Shown: positions 16,732-26,322, counted from the stretch's first letter. The stretch: DNA of 64,000 nt from UBA1756 sp045130235 (GCA_045130235.1 JBGUPJ010000043.1:46482-110481); one strand, 5' to 3'. Numbers and translations: made by a program. Notes: generated from the sequence alone by a model not told the origin.

Positions 16732-17211
16732 TTATTTCACGGGATCGTCATCGTTGCTCTTTATCTTGCAGCCATAGAATTCATCAACTACCCAAAAAAC
16801 ATTACTGATACGTTTCCACTTGATATACACACTATCCTGAGCATAGAAATATCCCGTGACAATGTCACAGGCTTGTCCATTGTATATTGAACCGTAATAA
16901 TCGAAAGTTCCGTCAATGTGATAGGTGACATCTTTGTTCAAATAAACCTCACCGTCATAAAAGAAATTCATGGTGGAGTCCGTTTCATTGGCGATTGATG
17001 CCACCAAGGTATCGTTAGGATGCAATGTCATATTCCCCTCTCCTAAAACATCTTTTGTAATCAGATACTCTCCAACCCATTCTCTGTAATCGAACGGGGC
17101 CTGTGGTGCCATGGGACGGTCGGGCTTTTTTGCCGGTTCGGGCTCTTTCTCGCAGGAAGCAAGCAAAACGATGGACAATGCCAATGCTGATATTATTTTC
17201 ATTGTTTTCAT
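16732..17211 (-). CDS. Small lipoprotein of the MKTMKIIS pair, unknown function
   Basis: The 159-residue product opens with a lipoprotein signal (MKTMKIISALALSIVLLASC, lipobox LASC). A Pro/Lys/Glu linker (EKEPEPAKKPDRP) and a mature domain follow, in which the stretches GYFYAQDSVYIKW and GTFDYYGSIYNG suggest a small beta-sheet fold. Signal and linker are almost identical to those of the next gene upstream, with one substitution in the first 33 residues. The mature parts share only the general pattern (GSFEYIGSL versus GTFDYYGSI, GYFYAADSLYV versus GYFYAQDSVYI), so they are distant paralogues. It lies 69 bases after that gene and may share its promoter. Confidence 0.75.
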   Translation of the reverse strand: MKTMKIISALALSIVLLASCEKEPEPAKKPDRPMAPQAPFDYREWVGEYLITKDVLGEGNMTLHPNDTLVASIANETDSTMNFFYDGEVYLNKDVTYHIDGTFDYYGSIYNGQACDIVTGYFYAQDSVYIKWKRISNVFWVVDEFYGCKIKSNDDDPVK

Positions 17212-17280
17212 GGTGGTATGGTTGTTGAATTGTTGAATCGTTTATTTGTTGAAAATTTGGGATTTCCACTGCCGAAATGT

Positions 17281-17712
17281 TTAGTGGTTTGGAGCAGGAA
17301 CATAGTCAGGAATTCTCACACAGCGGAACGACTTGTCGTATTGGAGGGTCACCACATGAACATACAGGCTGTCGGCTGCATAGAAATATCCCAACACTTC
17401 CCGGTTAAGGCTTCCTATATATTCAAATGATCCGTCGCTTCTCACAAGAAGGCTGTCGCTAGCTACAGCAGGTGAGACGTTACTGCTCATCTCCATCAGA
17501 GAGTCTGTCCCTTCTTGAATAAACATGCGAATTCTGCCGTTCCCGCCATTCTCAGGCCAGTAACGCCCCTCCCATTTTTCACGGTAGGTGGAGTCGCTTG
17601 CCGTGGGCGCAACGGGGCGGTCGGGCTTTTTTGCTGGTTCGGGCTCTTTCTCGCAGGAAGCAAGCAAAACGACGGACAATGCCAATGCTGATATTATTTT
17701 CATTGTTTTCAT
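17281..17712 (-). CDS. Small lipoprotein of the MKTMKIIS pair, unknown function
   Basis: The ATG at 17712 gives a 143-residue lipoprotein; the open frame to 17823 passes through the -7 box at 17742-17749, which rules out the longer start. The signal peptide and KEPEPAKKPDRP linker match the downstream paralogue at both protein and DNA level. The mature domain has DSTYREKWEGRYW and GYFYAADSLYVHV segments. No known domain is recognised. The two genes look like a tandem duplication whose 5' parts stayed alike while the rest diverged. Confidence 0.75.
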   Translation of the reverse strand: MKTMKIISALALSVVLLASCEKEPEPAKKPDRPVAPTASDSTYREKWEGRYWPENGGNGRIRMFIQEGTDSLMEMSSNVSPAVASDSLLVRSDGSFEYIGSLNREVLGYFYAADSLYVHVVTLQYDKSFRCVRIPDYVPAPNH

Positions 17713-17741
17713 GGTATTATGGTTTTTAATGATTGGGGAGG

Positions 17742-17749
17742 CAAATTTA
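17742..17749 (-). promoter_or_regulatory. -7 box for the lipoprotein pair
   Basis: The minus strand reads TAAATTTG about 30 bases before the ATG at 17712. It sets the start of that gene. The space from 17750 to 17984 holds no gene; it shows only a short direct repeat (TCCAATGACAC at 17793 and 17885). Confidence 0.66.
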
Positions 17750-17984
17750 ATGCTTTTTACAACTGATTTCTCATATTTTTTCAACTCTTCTCTCCAATGA
17801 CACTTTTTTAGGGGAAAGCCCAATCCAACAAACTATTTTATATCAAAATATTAGGTGGAATAAAAAAATTTTTACCTCCCCCCTTCCAATGACACATTTT
17901 TGTCCATTCCGTAGGGGAAAAGACCGTGCACAACAGCACCGGTTTGGAAGAAAAACTCAAAAAGGCAATAATGAATGCAGCCGC

Positions 17985-19043
17985 TTAGTAGTGCACGATT
18001 AGCTCCAGTATCAGGCGGTCGTCTTTGCACTCGTCGGCGGCATGGGCGAAGAACTTCTCGTAGTTGAGCCTGATGCCGGCCCGCACGGGCTTGCTGATAA
18101 AGTACATGGTGAAACCGGCCGTGATGCGCTGCCGGTAGTTGTCCCACTCGTACATCCCCGACTCCGCCAGCTTGCCGTTGCAGTTGGGCGTGATGGCATC
18201 GTAGCGCAAGGCCAGCGCGATGTCGTCGAGCCACGGCTTGCCGATGCGGAAGGTGTAGCAGGCGAACCCCTCGAAGGCATGCGTGGGCTGGAAACTCTTG
18301 TCGGAATAGGCCTTGTAGATGTACTCGGCATCGAGGTGCAGACCGCCGATGTTGTACATCATGCCCACATCGAAGTTGTGCATCCGCACCGTCTCGTACT
18401 TCACCGCCGCGTAGTTGAGGGTGAGCTCAAAGCCTTTGAAGAAGCGGAAAGCGCCCCGAGCTACATAGTTCAGCGACTTTTGGAACTGCATCTGCTTGCT
18501 GAAGCCGCCGCTATTGAACACACCCGCCTTGATGGAGAAGGGCACGGTCTCGTCCCAGCGGTACTCCACCACCCCACCCACATCGCTCCACGCGGTGAGC
18601 CGCTGGGTAAGGAACGACTTGTCGGAGAAATAGTACTGCCACGGCGAGAGCAGGTTCTCGTTGCTGAAGGGCATCTTGTCGTAGCCGATGAGGAACGAGA
18701 GCCCTTTCACGGGCTGGAACTTGGCGAAGATGGCCACGGGCGAGAACTTGCCGCCGTAGCTCAAATCCACCAGCGCCATGTAGGAGAACATGGAGTGCAG
18801 CGCGCCGGAAACCCCGATACGGGTGTGGCGCAACTCGAAATGGTGGGTGTTTTGCTGCGTGTTGTACTCGTAGCGCCCCAGCACCGTGGCGGTGAACTTG
18901 GGCATCATCTCCTTTTTGGTGAGCTTGTGTCCCCAGCGCTGCGGAACCACCGTATCGGCGGGCACAGCCAGCGTGTCGGCCACCTGCGCGGAGACAGAAG
19001 CCGCCAGCAACAGCCCGCAGAGTATCAGTAAAAACCTCTTCAT
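17985..19043 (-). CDS. Outer-membrane porin (phosphate-selective porin O/P type)
   Basis: The 352-residue protein has a signal peptide cut after about residue 19 (LAASVSAQ). The rest is typical of the Bacteroidetes OprO/OprP-like porins: FTATVLGRYEYNTQQ at the first strand, FELRHTRIGVSGALH, KFSPVAIFAKFQPVKG, many amphipathic strands, and a terminal aromatic (Tyr) residue. Such porins let anions or small solutes across the outer membrane. It follows nrdJ by 41 bases with no promoter recognised in the gap, so readthrough from nrdJ is possible. Confidence 0.85.
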   Translation of the reverse strand: MKRFLLILCGLLLAASVSAQVADTLAVPADTVVPQRWGHKLTKKEMMPKFTATVLGRYEYNTQQNTHHFELRHTRIGVSGALHSMFSYMALVDLSYGGKFSPVAIFAKFQPVKGLSFLIGYDKMPFSNENLLSPWQYYFSDKSFLTQRLTAWSDVGGVVEYRWDETVPFSIKAGVFNSGGFSKQMQFQKSLNYVARGAFRFFKGFELTLNYAAVKYETVRMHNFDVGMMYNIGGLHLDAEYIYKAYSDKSFQPTHAFEGFACYTFRIGKPWLDDIALALRYDAITPNCNGKLAESGMYEWDNYRQRITAGFTMYFISKPVRAGIRLNYEKFFAHAADECKDDRLILELIVHY

Positions 19044-19084
19044 CTTCCCTTCTGCGTCAATGATGGATACAGATTAAGCATTTC

Positions 19085-21883
19085 TCAGCCACCGCACTTG
19101 GAGTAGGAGCAGTTGGTGCATACCAGGCATCCCTCCTTGAACTCCATGGTATTCTCGGCACCGCAGTGGGGACAAATCACGCCCTTGGCCTTGGTTCCGT
19201 CCTTGATGAACTTCTTCAGGGCACGGATGACGCCGTTCTTCCATGAGTTGATGGTCTCCTCGCTGAAATGGAGTCCGCCAATAATGTCGCACACGCTGTC
19301 AATCGGGATGCCGTTGCGCAACATGGCGGAAATCATCTTGGCATAATTCCAGTACTCGGGATTGAAGCAACGACTCAAACCACTGATAAGCACGGGATAA
19401 CCATCGCAGTCCTCGAATTTGAAATCGTACGATTTGGTGCCATCTTCATTGCGGTTTTTGATGATATAGCCGCAGGTGACACTCTTCGGCAGCGGCATAC
19501 GCTCCTCGTCGCTCTTGCCCGTGAAGACCTCATAGGGAGTTCCATCATCGCGCAATCCCACAAAGGCCACCCAAGGCTCATTATTGTTGCGGAAGCGCAC
19601 AATTTCCGCCCGCAACTCTTTGGGACGCTTGAAGTTGACTTGTGCCGGCTTCTCTTTCTCCTTTGGCTTTTCGGAGGTGGACACCAGCACGCCGTCGCGC
19701 GAACCGTCGCGATACACGGTCATGCCCTTGCAGCCGCACTCCCACGCCTTCTGGTAGAGCGCGCCCACAATCTCCTGCGTCGTGTCTTTCGGCAGGTTGA
19801 TGGTGACCGAGATGGAGTGGTCCACCCACTTCTGCACCATCCCCTGCATCTCCACCTTCTTGATGTAGTCGGTGTCGTTGGCCATCGCCTTGTAGTAGGG
19901 CGACTGCGCCACAATGTTGTTGATCTCGTCATCGCTCATGGTGGAGAAGGTGCTGACATCGTAGCCGTTCACCTCCGCCCATTTCAAGAACTTCTGATGG
20001 AACACCAAATACTCCTCGAAAGAGTCGCCATTCACATCCTTGACGATGGTGCGGTGGTTGTCGATGTCGTTGGGGTTGACCTTTCTTCTACGCTTATATA
20101 CCACGTTGAAGGCGGGTTCGATGCCGGAGGTGGTCTGGGTGCAGATGCTCACGCTGCCGGTGGGGGCGATGGTGAGCAGGGCGATGTTGCGGCGGCCGTA
20201 GCGCACCATATCCTCATAGAGCTTCTCGTCGGCAGCCTTCACGCGCAGGATGAAGGGGTTGTTAGCCTCCTTGACACTGCTATAGACGGGGAAGGCACCA
20301 CGCTCTTTGGCCATGGTGACAGACGAACGGTAGGCGGCGAGCGCCAGCTGCTTGTGGACCTCGGCGGAGAAGGCATTGCTGTGGTCGGTGCCATAGCGGA
20401 TGCCGAGGGCGGCGAGCATGTCACCCTCGGCGGTAGTACCCAGACCGGTACGGCGGCCCTTCAGCGACTGGTTGCGGATCTTCTTCCACAGCTCTCTCTC
20501 CACACGTTTCACGTCATCGGGTTCGGGATCGGAGTCGATCTTCTTCAGGATGGCATCCACCTTCTCGATTTCGAGGTCGATGATGTCGTCCATCATCCGT
20601 TGGGCGTAAGCCACGTGCTGTTTGAAGAGGGGCATGTTGAAGCTCGCTTTGTCCGTAAAGGGTTGATCTACGTAACTGTACAGGTTAATGGCTATCAGAC
20701 GGCAGCTATCGTAAGGACAAAGCGGAATTTCGCCGCAAGGGTTAGTGGATTCGGTAAGGAAGCCATCGGAGGCGTAGCAGTCGGGCACGGCCTCGCGGTG
20801 GATGGTGTCCCAGAAGAGGACACCCGGTTCAGCGGATTTCCAAGCGTTATAGACGATTTTGGTCCACAGTTTCGCGGCGTCCACCTGCTGCACCACCTTG
20901 GGGGTGTCGGAGTGGATGGGATACTGCTGGGTGTAGGGCGTGCCGTTTTTGACACACTGCATAAACTCGTCGTCGATACGCACAGAGACGTTGGCACCGG
21001 TGATGCGGCCTTCGGTCATCTTGGCGTCGATGAACTTTTCGGCATCGGGGTGCTTGATGGAGATGGTGAGCATGAGGGCACCTCTACGGCCGCCCTGCGC
21101 CACCTCGCGGGTGGAGTTGGAGTAGCGCTCCATGAAGGGGACAATACCCGTGGAGGTCAGCGCACAGTTCTGCACGTTGCTGCCCGTGGGACGGATGGCC
21201 GACAGGTCGTGGCCGACGCCGCCGCGGCGCTTCATCAACTGCACCTGTTCCTCGTCCATCTGCATGATGCCACCGTAGGAGTCGGCATTCTCGCCGTTGC
21301 CGATGACGAAACAGTTGGAGAGGGAAACCACCTGGTAGTTGTTGCCAATACCAGCCATCGGGCTTCCTTGGGGAACGATGTATTTGAAATTCTGCATCAG
21401 ACTGAAAATCAAATCCTCGCTCATCGGGTTCTTGTACTTTTTCTCGATACGGGCGAACTCGCGAGCCAGACGGCGGTGCATATCGTCGGGGGTATGCTCC
21501 ACCAACTCGCCCTGACCGTTGCGCAACGCGTATTTGTCCACCCACACGCTGGCGGCCAGCTGGTCGCCATGGAAATAGTCCACCACATCCTGGAAGACCT
21601 CCTCTTTGGTATATACACGTGCTGGTTCTTCCACCGCTGCCGGAGCCTCTTCCACAACAGGAGTCGTCTCCACCACATTTTCAGACTGCTCAAAATCTTC
21701 ATCCAAAGCGGCGAAGAGATTTCCCTCTTCAGTATGGCGTTTCTTCCCGTTTTTCGGCTCCGCTTCGTTGGCGGACATTTGGCTCAATTGCTTCCCACGC
21801 AACGCCACCAGCTTGTCTTCCTTTTTCTGCATAGTTTCCTCGGTCATTTGGAATGAATCAAAGAGAGATAAAGTATCTTCCAT
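19085..21883 (-). CDS. nrdJ: Adenosylcobalamin-dependent (class II) ribonucleotide reductase
   Basis: The 932-residue enzyme reduces ribonucleotides to deoxyribonucleotides using a cobalamin-generated radical. Visible features are the reducing cysteine in LSNCFVIG (Cys191), the active-site loop NPCGEIPL (Asn381, Cys383, Glu385), PTGSVSICTQTTSG, a TSCPD-type region after about 760, and a C-terminal zinc ribbon (Cys904, Cys907, Cys922, Cys925, plus CGG). The first 90 residues are an acidic, Glu/Val/Pro-rich extension ahead of the ATP-cone-less catalytic core. The promoter is clear, but no cobalamin riboswitch elements were recognised upstream. Confidence 0.95.
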   Translation of the reverse strand: MEDTLSLFDSFQMTEETMQKKEDKLVALRGKQLSQMSANEAEPKNGKKRHTEEGNLFAALDEDFEQSENVVETTPVVEEAPAAVEEPARVYTKEEVFQDVVDYFHGDQLAASVWVDKYALRNGQGELVEHTPDDMHRRLAREFARIEKKYKNPMSEDLIFSLMQNFKYIVPQGSPMAGIGNNYQVVSLSNCFVIGNGENADSYGGIMQMDEEQVQLMKRRGGVGHDLSAIRPTGSNVQNCALTSTGIVPFMERYSNSTREVAQGGRRGALMLTISIKHPDAEKFIDAKMTEGRITGANVSVRIDDEFMQCVKNGTPYTQQYPIHSDTPKVVQQVDAAKLWTKIVYNAWKSAEPGVLFWDTIHREAVPDCYASDGFLTESTNPCGEIPLCPYDSCRLIAINLYSYVDQPFTDKASFNMPLFKQHVAYAQRMMDDIIDLEIEKVDAILKKIDSDPEPDDVKRVERELWKKIRNQSLKGRRTGLGTTAEGDMLAALGIRYGTDHSNAFSAEVHKQLALAAYRSSVTMAKERGAFPVYSSVKEANNPFILRVKAADEKLYEDMVRYGRRNIALLTIAPTGSVSICTQTTSGIEPAFNVVYKRRRKVNPNDIDNHRTIVKDVNGDSFEEYLVFHQKFLKWAEVNGYDVSTFSTMSDDEINNIVAQSPYYKAMANDTDYIKKVEMQGMVQKWVDHSISVTINLPKDTTQEIVGALYQKAWECGCKGMTVYRDGSRDGVLVSTSEKPKEKEKPAQVNFKRPKELRAEIVRFRNNNEPWVAFVGLRDDGTPYEVFTGKSDEERMPLPKSVTCGYIIKNRNEDGTKSYDFKFEDCDGYPVLISGLSRCFNPEYWNYAKMISAMLRNGIPIDSVCDIIGGLHFSEETINSWKNGVIRALKKFIKDGTKAKGVICPHCGAENTMEFKEGCLVCTNCSYSKCGG

Positions 21884-21921
21884 GATAGGGTGTATGGTTA
21901 TTTGTTAAAAATCGTTAATTG

Positions 21922-21954
21922 CAAATTTAGGGTGTTCTAATGCAGGGCATCAAA
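21922..21954 (-). promoter_or_regulatory. Promoter of nrdJ, -7 and -33 boxes
   Basis: On the minus strand TTTG (21954-21951) and TAAATTTG (21929-21922) are 21 bases apart, matching the Bacteroidetes pattern. The rest of 21884-22210 holds only AT-rich sequence and the terminator below. Confidence 0.75.
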
Positions 21955-22137
21955 TTCTGTCCATGAGTTAAATTAGTAATTATCAAAAACTTGCGTTACC
22001 CGATTATGCATCAAGTAGGCATCACGAAAATAGGTTTTTAAGTCTGAATGATGTGCTAAAAATCAGATTTCTTTTCAACAAATTTTCGTTGATATTTTTT
22101 CTTTCTGATAATTAAACTTTTACAAAAAAAAGTAAAA

Positions 22138-22171
22138 AACCTGCATTTTTTTTGTGAAAAAATACAGGTTT
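22138..22171 (-). terminator. Intrinsic terminator after the TonB-type barrel gene
   Basis: AAACCTG and CAGGTTT arms are extended by A/T pairs around a short loop. On the minus strand the hairpin is followed by TTTACTTTTTTTTG. It sits about 40 bases after the stop at 22211. Confidence 0.75.
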
Positions 22172-22210
22172 GGCACGATAAAAAATAGTCTGAAAAAACG
22201 GGGTTGCGAA

Positions 22211-24700
22211 CTACCGCTGCTGGCCGCCTGACTGCTGGCCCTGAGCGCCCGACTGGCCGCCATTTCCGCCCGAACTGCCGCTACCCATACGGTCGAACTC
22301 GTCGTCGTGACCCTTGCGCTGTTGCATCTGGATGCGCTGCTTGCCGAAACGGTAGCTAAGGTCAAGACTCACCCCAATGCCACCGCTCATCCAGCGCGAA
22401 TTGCTGACGGTGCCGTCAGGATAGACATCGTGGTTCACCCACTTGCTCGAATTGAAAAGGTTGCGCATGCCCAACCGAACGGTGAAAGAGTCTTTGAACA
22501 TGCTCGCCTTGAAGCCTGCCCATGAATAGACGGTTCCCTTCGAACTGCCGAACGTGTTCCTCGACAGCGGCATCCACCAAAGTCCGAAATCGATGGAGTA
22601 ATGCTTGCAGAAGGTGAAGGTGTGCATGGTGAAAAGCTGCAACGAACTCACGAGACTCTTCTCTGTACTACTCTCATAATCAAAGGTTTGCTGTCCTAAC
22701 GAATAGTTCACATTCCACATCATCATCCACCACTTCCCTATCGGGATGTTGGCGAACAGAGAAGCGCGCATGCCGTGCATCTTGCCGATATTCTCAGGAC
22801 GGCTCAACGCCACATTGGTCAGTTTGTCGATATACAACATATCTTCCACCCCGCCCCGCATGAACTCATAGCCCAAAGAGGCGAACAGCATGTAATGCCA
22901 CGAGTAATCCACGGTAGCCGTGTAGGTGTATTCGGGCGCAAGATAAGGATTACCCGTTTGGATATTATACTCATCCTCAATGTCCACAAAAGGATTAAGA
23001 CTGCGGTAATCGGGACGTGTGATGCGCGACCGGAGGGCGAAGGAGAGGGTGTTCATCTTGGGCAGCTGATAGTCGATCTGCAAGGAGGGAAACACATCGA
23101 AATAGTCCTGCTTGTTGAACTCGTCTGTCGTGAGCAATTTTCCTGTGATATGCGCATACTCGGCACGCAAACCGGCCTGCACGGTGAGCATCGGGGTCGG
23201 CTGGAAGTTGCCCTGCACGTAGGCCGCAGAGATGCTTTCACTATAGACAAAATGGTTACTCTGCGACTCCATCAAACTATCATTCAGATAGTTATTATTG
23301 ATATTGAGATTTCTGATAAAGCTGGTTTTCACACCACACTCCAGCGACAGCATGGGGTTGACCGGGATTTCCAAGTCGATTTTGGCGGTGGCCACATGCA
23401 TTCTGCCCGGGCGCTTGATTCCTTTATAATAACTATTGTAAAGCGGAGTGACGAACTCGTCGGCGAAGAAGGGCTGCTCACGGTCGGTCAACGAACGGTC
23501 GTGCGCGAACGAGTAGGTGGCATCGGCGTACAGCGTGGTGCCGAGGGTGTCGAACCGATGTTTGAAGTTGACGTTGAACTGATGGTTACCATGGAACGAA
23601 TTGCTGCGCGAAACATCCCGAAAGGCGGTGGTCAGCTCATCATTGCGGTAGATACGGTTCGCCGACAAGGCCGTAAAATGGGCATCAAACAGCTGGGCGC
23701 GGTAGGCGAAACTGAGCGTGTTGACCGAGTCGATATAGCAGTCGGCGGCGAAGTTGATGCCATGGGAGCTGAAGTTGTTGTGGCTGTTCCAAAGCTCTTC
23801 CGCCTTCTCGTTGGTGGTCTGCCGAATGGTGTCCCCTCCGATGAAGGAGGTGCGGTCTGAGTCAAAGCCAAACTTCGACTGGCTATACATATAATAATAA
23901 CTGCCGTTGAGCACCCACTTGCCGGTGCGGCCGGTCAGGTTGAAGCCCTCGTTGGTACCCCAGTCGCTCTCATAGGAAGCGCCCGCCCACACCGAACCGT
24001 TGATGCCGTTGGTGCGCACGTGCTTGGTGACGAGGTTGATGATGCCCGCCGTACCCGCGGCGTCGTACCGTGCCGACGGGTTCTTGATCACCTCCACCCG
24101 CTCGATAGCGGTGGCTGGCATGCTCTTCAGGAAGTTGGCGAGGTCGTCGCCGCTGAGGTGCGGATCCTTGTCATCCAGCAGAATCAGCACGCCCGACTTG
24201 CCCTGCAACGAGATGTTGTCGCTGTTGTCCACCAGCACCCCTGGCATCTTGCGCAGCAGCTCCAGCACATTGTCGCCCGCCGCACTGGGCTGCGACTCCA
24301 CATTCATGATGGTCTTGCCCAATTTCTGTTCGAACAGAGGCTTCTTATACACAATTTCCATCATACCCAGCATCTCCATCTCCGGTTTCATCTCAATCGT
24401 TCCCATATCGTAATCACTCTTTCCCATCTCCACAGCCTCACTCACATATTCCTGATAACCAACATAAAACACCTTAACAAAATATTTTCCGGAGGTCACA
24501 CCGATAAAGGTGAAAACTCCATCCTTGTCGGTCATTTCGGTTTTCACCACCGAGGAGTCAGCTACCCGCAACAGTCCCACGCTGGCGTATGACAAAGGAG
24601 CCTTCTTTTCGGGTTCCACCACCTTGCCATAAAGGGTGCGCTGCGCCATCACCGCAAATCCCTGACAGAGAATGAATATGAGGATGATTATTTTTTTCAT
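22211..24700 (-). CDS. TonB-dependent-receptor-like outer membrane barrel with CarboxypepD_reg-like N-terminus
   Basis: The 829-residue protein has a signal peptide, a carboxypeptidase-regulatory-like domain (about 22-105), a plug (about 125-235: GVLVDNSDNISLQGKSGVLILL, IERVEVIKNPSARYDAAGTAGIINL), and a barrel of the outer membrane beta-barrel family 3. Unlike most receptors it does not stop at the last strand (LSYRFGKQRIQMQQ): it continues with a charged segment and a tail of Gly, Ser and Gln. The substrate is unknown. It begins 26 bases after the sensor kinase gene and is probably cotranscribed with it. Confidence 0.9.
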   Translation of the reverse strand: MKKIIILIFILCQGFAVMAQRTLYGKVVEPEKKAPLSYASVGLLRVADSSVVKTEMTDKDGVFTFIGVTSGKYFVKVFYVGYQEYVSEAVEMGKSDYDMGTIEMKPEMEMLGMMEIVYKKPLFEQKLGKTIMNVESQPSAAGDNVLELLRKMPGVLVDNSDNISLQGKSGVLILLDDKDPHLSGDDLANFLKSMPATAIERVEVIKNPSARYDAAGTAGIINLVTKHVRTNGINGSVWAGASYESDWGTNEGFNLTGRTGKWVLNGSYYYMYSQSKFGFDSDRTSFIGGDTIRQTTNEKAEELWNSHNNFSSHGINFAADCYIDSVNTLSFAYRAQLFDAHFTALSANRIYRNDELTTAFRDVSRSNSFHGNHQFNVNFKHRFDTLGTTLYADATYSFAHDRSLTDREQPFFADEFVTPLYNSYYKGIKRPGRMHVATAKIDLEIPVNPMLSLECGVKTSFIRNLNINNNYLNDSLMESQSNHFVYSESISAAYVQGNFQPTPMLTVQAGLRAEYAHITGKLLTTDEFNKQDYFDVFPSLQIDYQLPKMNTLSFALRSRITRPDYRSLNPFVDIEDEYNIQTGNPYLAPEYTYTATVDYSWHYMLFASLGYEFMRGGVEDMLYIDKLTNVALSRPENIGKMHGMRASLFANIPIGKWWMMMWNVNYSLGQQTFDYESSTEKSLVSSLQLFTMHTFTFCKHYSIDFGLWWMPLSRNTFGSSKGTVYSWAGFKASMFKDSFTVRLGMRNLFNSSKWVNHDVYPDGTVSNSRWMSGGIGVSLDLSYRFGKQRIQMQQRKGHDDEFDRMGSGSSGGNGGQSGAQGQQSGGQQR

Positions 24701-24726
24701 GAATAGGATATTTATAGTTCGAAGAT

Positions 24727-26241
24727 TTATGACTTTAAGGTAATGCGCATCGTGGTGCCCTCCCCTACTACAGAGTTTTTCACGAAAAGCTTACCCTTAT
24801 GATATTCCTTAATGATGCGGCGGGCGAGGGTCAATCCTAATCCCCAGCCTCGGCTCTTGGAGGTGTAGCCCGGGTTGAAGATGGTTTTCTGTTTCTTGGG
24901 CGGGATGCCCTTGCCCGTATCGGTGATGTCGACATGCACATGACGAGTGTCCTGCGTTATCACAATGGTAATGGTGCCACAGCCGTCCATCGCATCCACC
25001 GAGTTCTTACAAAGGTTTTCAATCACCCACTCAAACAGATAGCGGTTCAGCGGAATGATGATGTCGGGCATGTTCTCGGCATCGAAGATGATATTCACTT
25101 TGGACGAAATACGGGTGCGGAGATAGGAGGTGAAATCGCGGATGACCACCACCAGGTTCTCCTCCTTTAATTCGGGCACAGAACCAATTTTCGAGAAACG
25201 CTGCGCAATGGTGTCGAGGCGTTTCACATCCTTGTCAATCTCATCCACCATAGTAGGATCCACCTCGCTCTCGCGCAGGATTTCCGTCCAGGCCATCAGC
25301 GATGAGATGGGAGTGCCCAGCTGGTGGGCGGTCTCCTTCGACATGCCCACCCACACGCGGTTCTGCTCCGAACGGCGGGCGAAGCTGAACAACAGGTAGG
25401 CGACAATGACAAAGACAAGAATTATAAACAATTGAATATAAGGAAAATACCTCAATCTTACCAATACTGGCGACTCCTCATAAAACACGAAGCAACGACC
25501 ATGCTCGGGCAGTACCACCTCAATCGGCTGATTTTTGTTCTTCATGCGGTCGAGCATTTCCGACAGACCTTCGCGGCTCTCCAATTCCTTCATATCAATG
25601 TTGCCCGACAATATCACCTCATCCATCTCCTCGTTGGTCACTAACACGGGAAGAGAGGCTGTATTCGACACAATCTCCTGAAAGAAAGAGCTTTGCAAAG
25701 TATCTAATGCTCCTTTCAAATCAGTATAAACTTGCGACTGTTTGAAGAAGATGGTCACATACGAGGCAGTATCGGTAGGGTCGTAATGCAACACGATGGA
25801 ATCATACTCCATCAAGCTTTTCCCTAATTGCGCCACATTGCGCATCTTCTCCACCTCCGGTGTCTCATTCACCGTGTAAGCGATGCTACCATCTGGGGAT
25901 GCCAAGATCAGGGGAAACTTGTTATTCTTTTTATTATTCTCTATTTCAGAAAGATAAGTATTAATTTCCGCACTGGTGGAGGCTTCATTTAACTTTTGAA
26001 ACACCTGTGCGAACTGCTGCGCACGCTTACCTTCCTCCTGCTTAATCTCATTAAAAAACTTGTTGGTGGAGTTGACCAACTCGGCCTTATGTTTCACCGC
26101 CTTCGCCCAAAGCTCCACCTTGTTGCGCTCCTCTTGGGCGATGCCCTTCAGCAAGACACTGGAATAATACAAGATGGCCACAAAAGCGGCCAACGCCAAT
26201 GCAAACAGCAACCATTTCCAGTATCTTTTCTGGGTGAACAT
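24727..26241 (-). CDS. Membrane sensor histidine kinase, orphan
   Basis: The 504-residue protein has membrane segments at about 10-32 and 268-287, bounding a periplasmic sensor region of about 230 residues. A kinase core follows: phospho-acceptor His306 in SKETAHQLGTPISSL, the N box around LFEWVIENLCKNSVDAM, DTGKGIPP, and GWGLGLTLARRII. No response regulator gene is next to it, so its partner lies elsewhere. It shares a likely transcript with the TonB-type barrel gene, which makes envelope sensing a reasonable guess. Confidence 0.9.
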   Translation of the reverse strand: MFTQKRYWKWLLFALALAAFVAILYYSSVLLKGIAQEERNKVELWAKAVKHKAELVNSTNKFFNEIKQEEGKRAQQFAQVFQKLNEASTSAEINTYLSEIENNKKNNKFPLILASPDGSIAYTVNETPEVEKMRNVAQLGKSLMEYDSIVLHYDPTDTASYVTIFFKQSQVYTDLKGALDTLQSSFFQEIVSNTASLPVLVTNEEMDEVILSGNIDMKELESREGLSEMLDRMKNKNQPIEVVLPEHGRCFVFYEESPVLVRLRYFPYIQLFIILVFVIVAYLLFSFARRSEQNRVWVGMSKETAHQLGTPISSLMAWTEILRESEVDPTMVDEIDKDVKRLDTIAQRFSKIGSVPELKEENLVVVIRDFTSYLRTRISSKVNIIFDAENMPDIIIPLNRYLFEWVIENLCKNSVDAMDGCGTITIVITQDTRHVHVDITDTGKGIPPKKQKTIFNPGYTSKSRGWGLGLTLARRIIKEYHKGKLFVKNSVVGEGTTMRITLKS

Positions 26242-26261
26242 ATAATATAAATGAATGTTCT

Positions 26262-26300
26262 TTTAAAAATAGGATAGTCTATTCCAGCAAGACTATCCTA
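26262..26300 (-). terminator. Intrinsic terminator after the barrel protein gene
   Basis: Perfect 10-bp arms TAGGATAGTC and GACTATCCTA (26270-26279 / 26291-26300) with an 11-base loop. On the minus strand the hairpin is followed by TTTTTAAAAG. Confidence 0.8.
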
Positions 26301-26322
26301 TTGCATTCTAATTATCAATCAA

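Noticed and set aside
17793..17920. Short direct repeat (TCCAATGACAC and TAGGGGAAA, each twice, about 92-103 bases apart)
   Set aside because: Too short to assign to an element; probably a small duplication remnant between the lipoprotein pair and the porin gene.
19268..21856. 862-codon plus-strand ORF opposite nrdJ
   Set aside because: Shadow of the ribonucleotide reductase caused by codon bias; its protein is His/Val/Gly-rich without a family pattern.
21884..22210. Possible cobalamin riboswitch upstream of nrdJ
   Set aside because: No B12-box-like or other conserved aptamer segment was seen; the stretch between promoter and ATG is also too short (about 33 bases) to hold one.
22775..23860. 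361-codon plus-strand ORF opposite the TonB-type barrel gene
   Set aside because: Antisense shadow with no start context, promoter box or recognisable motif.
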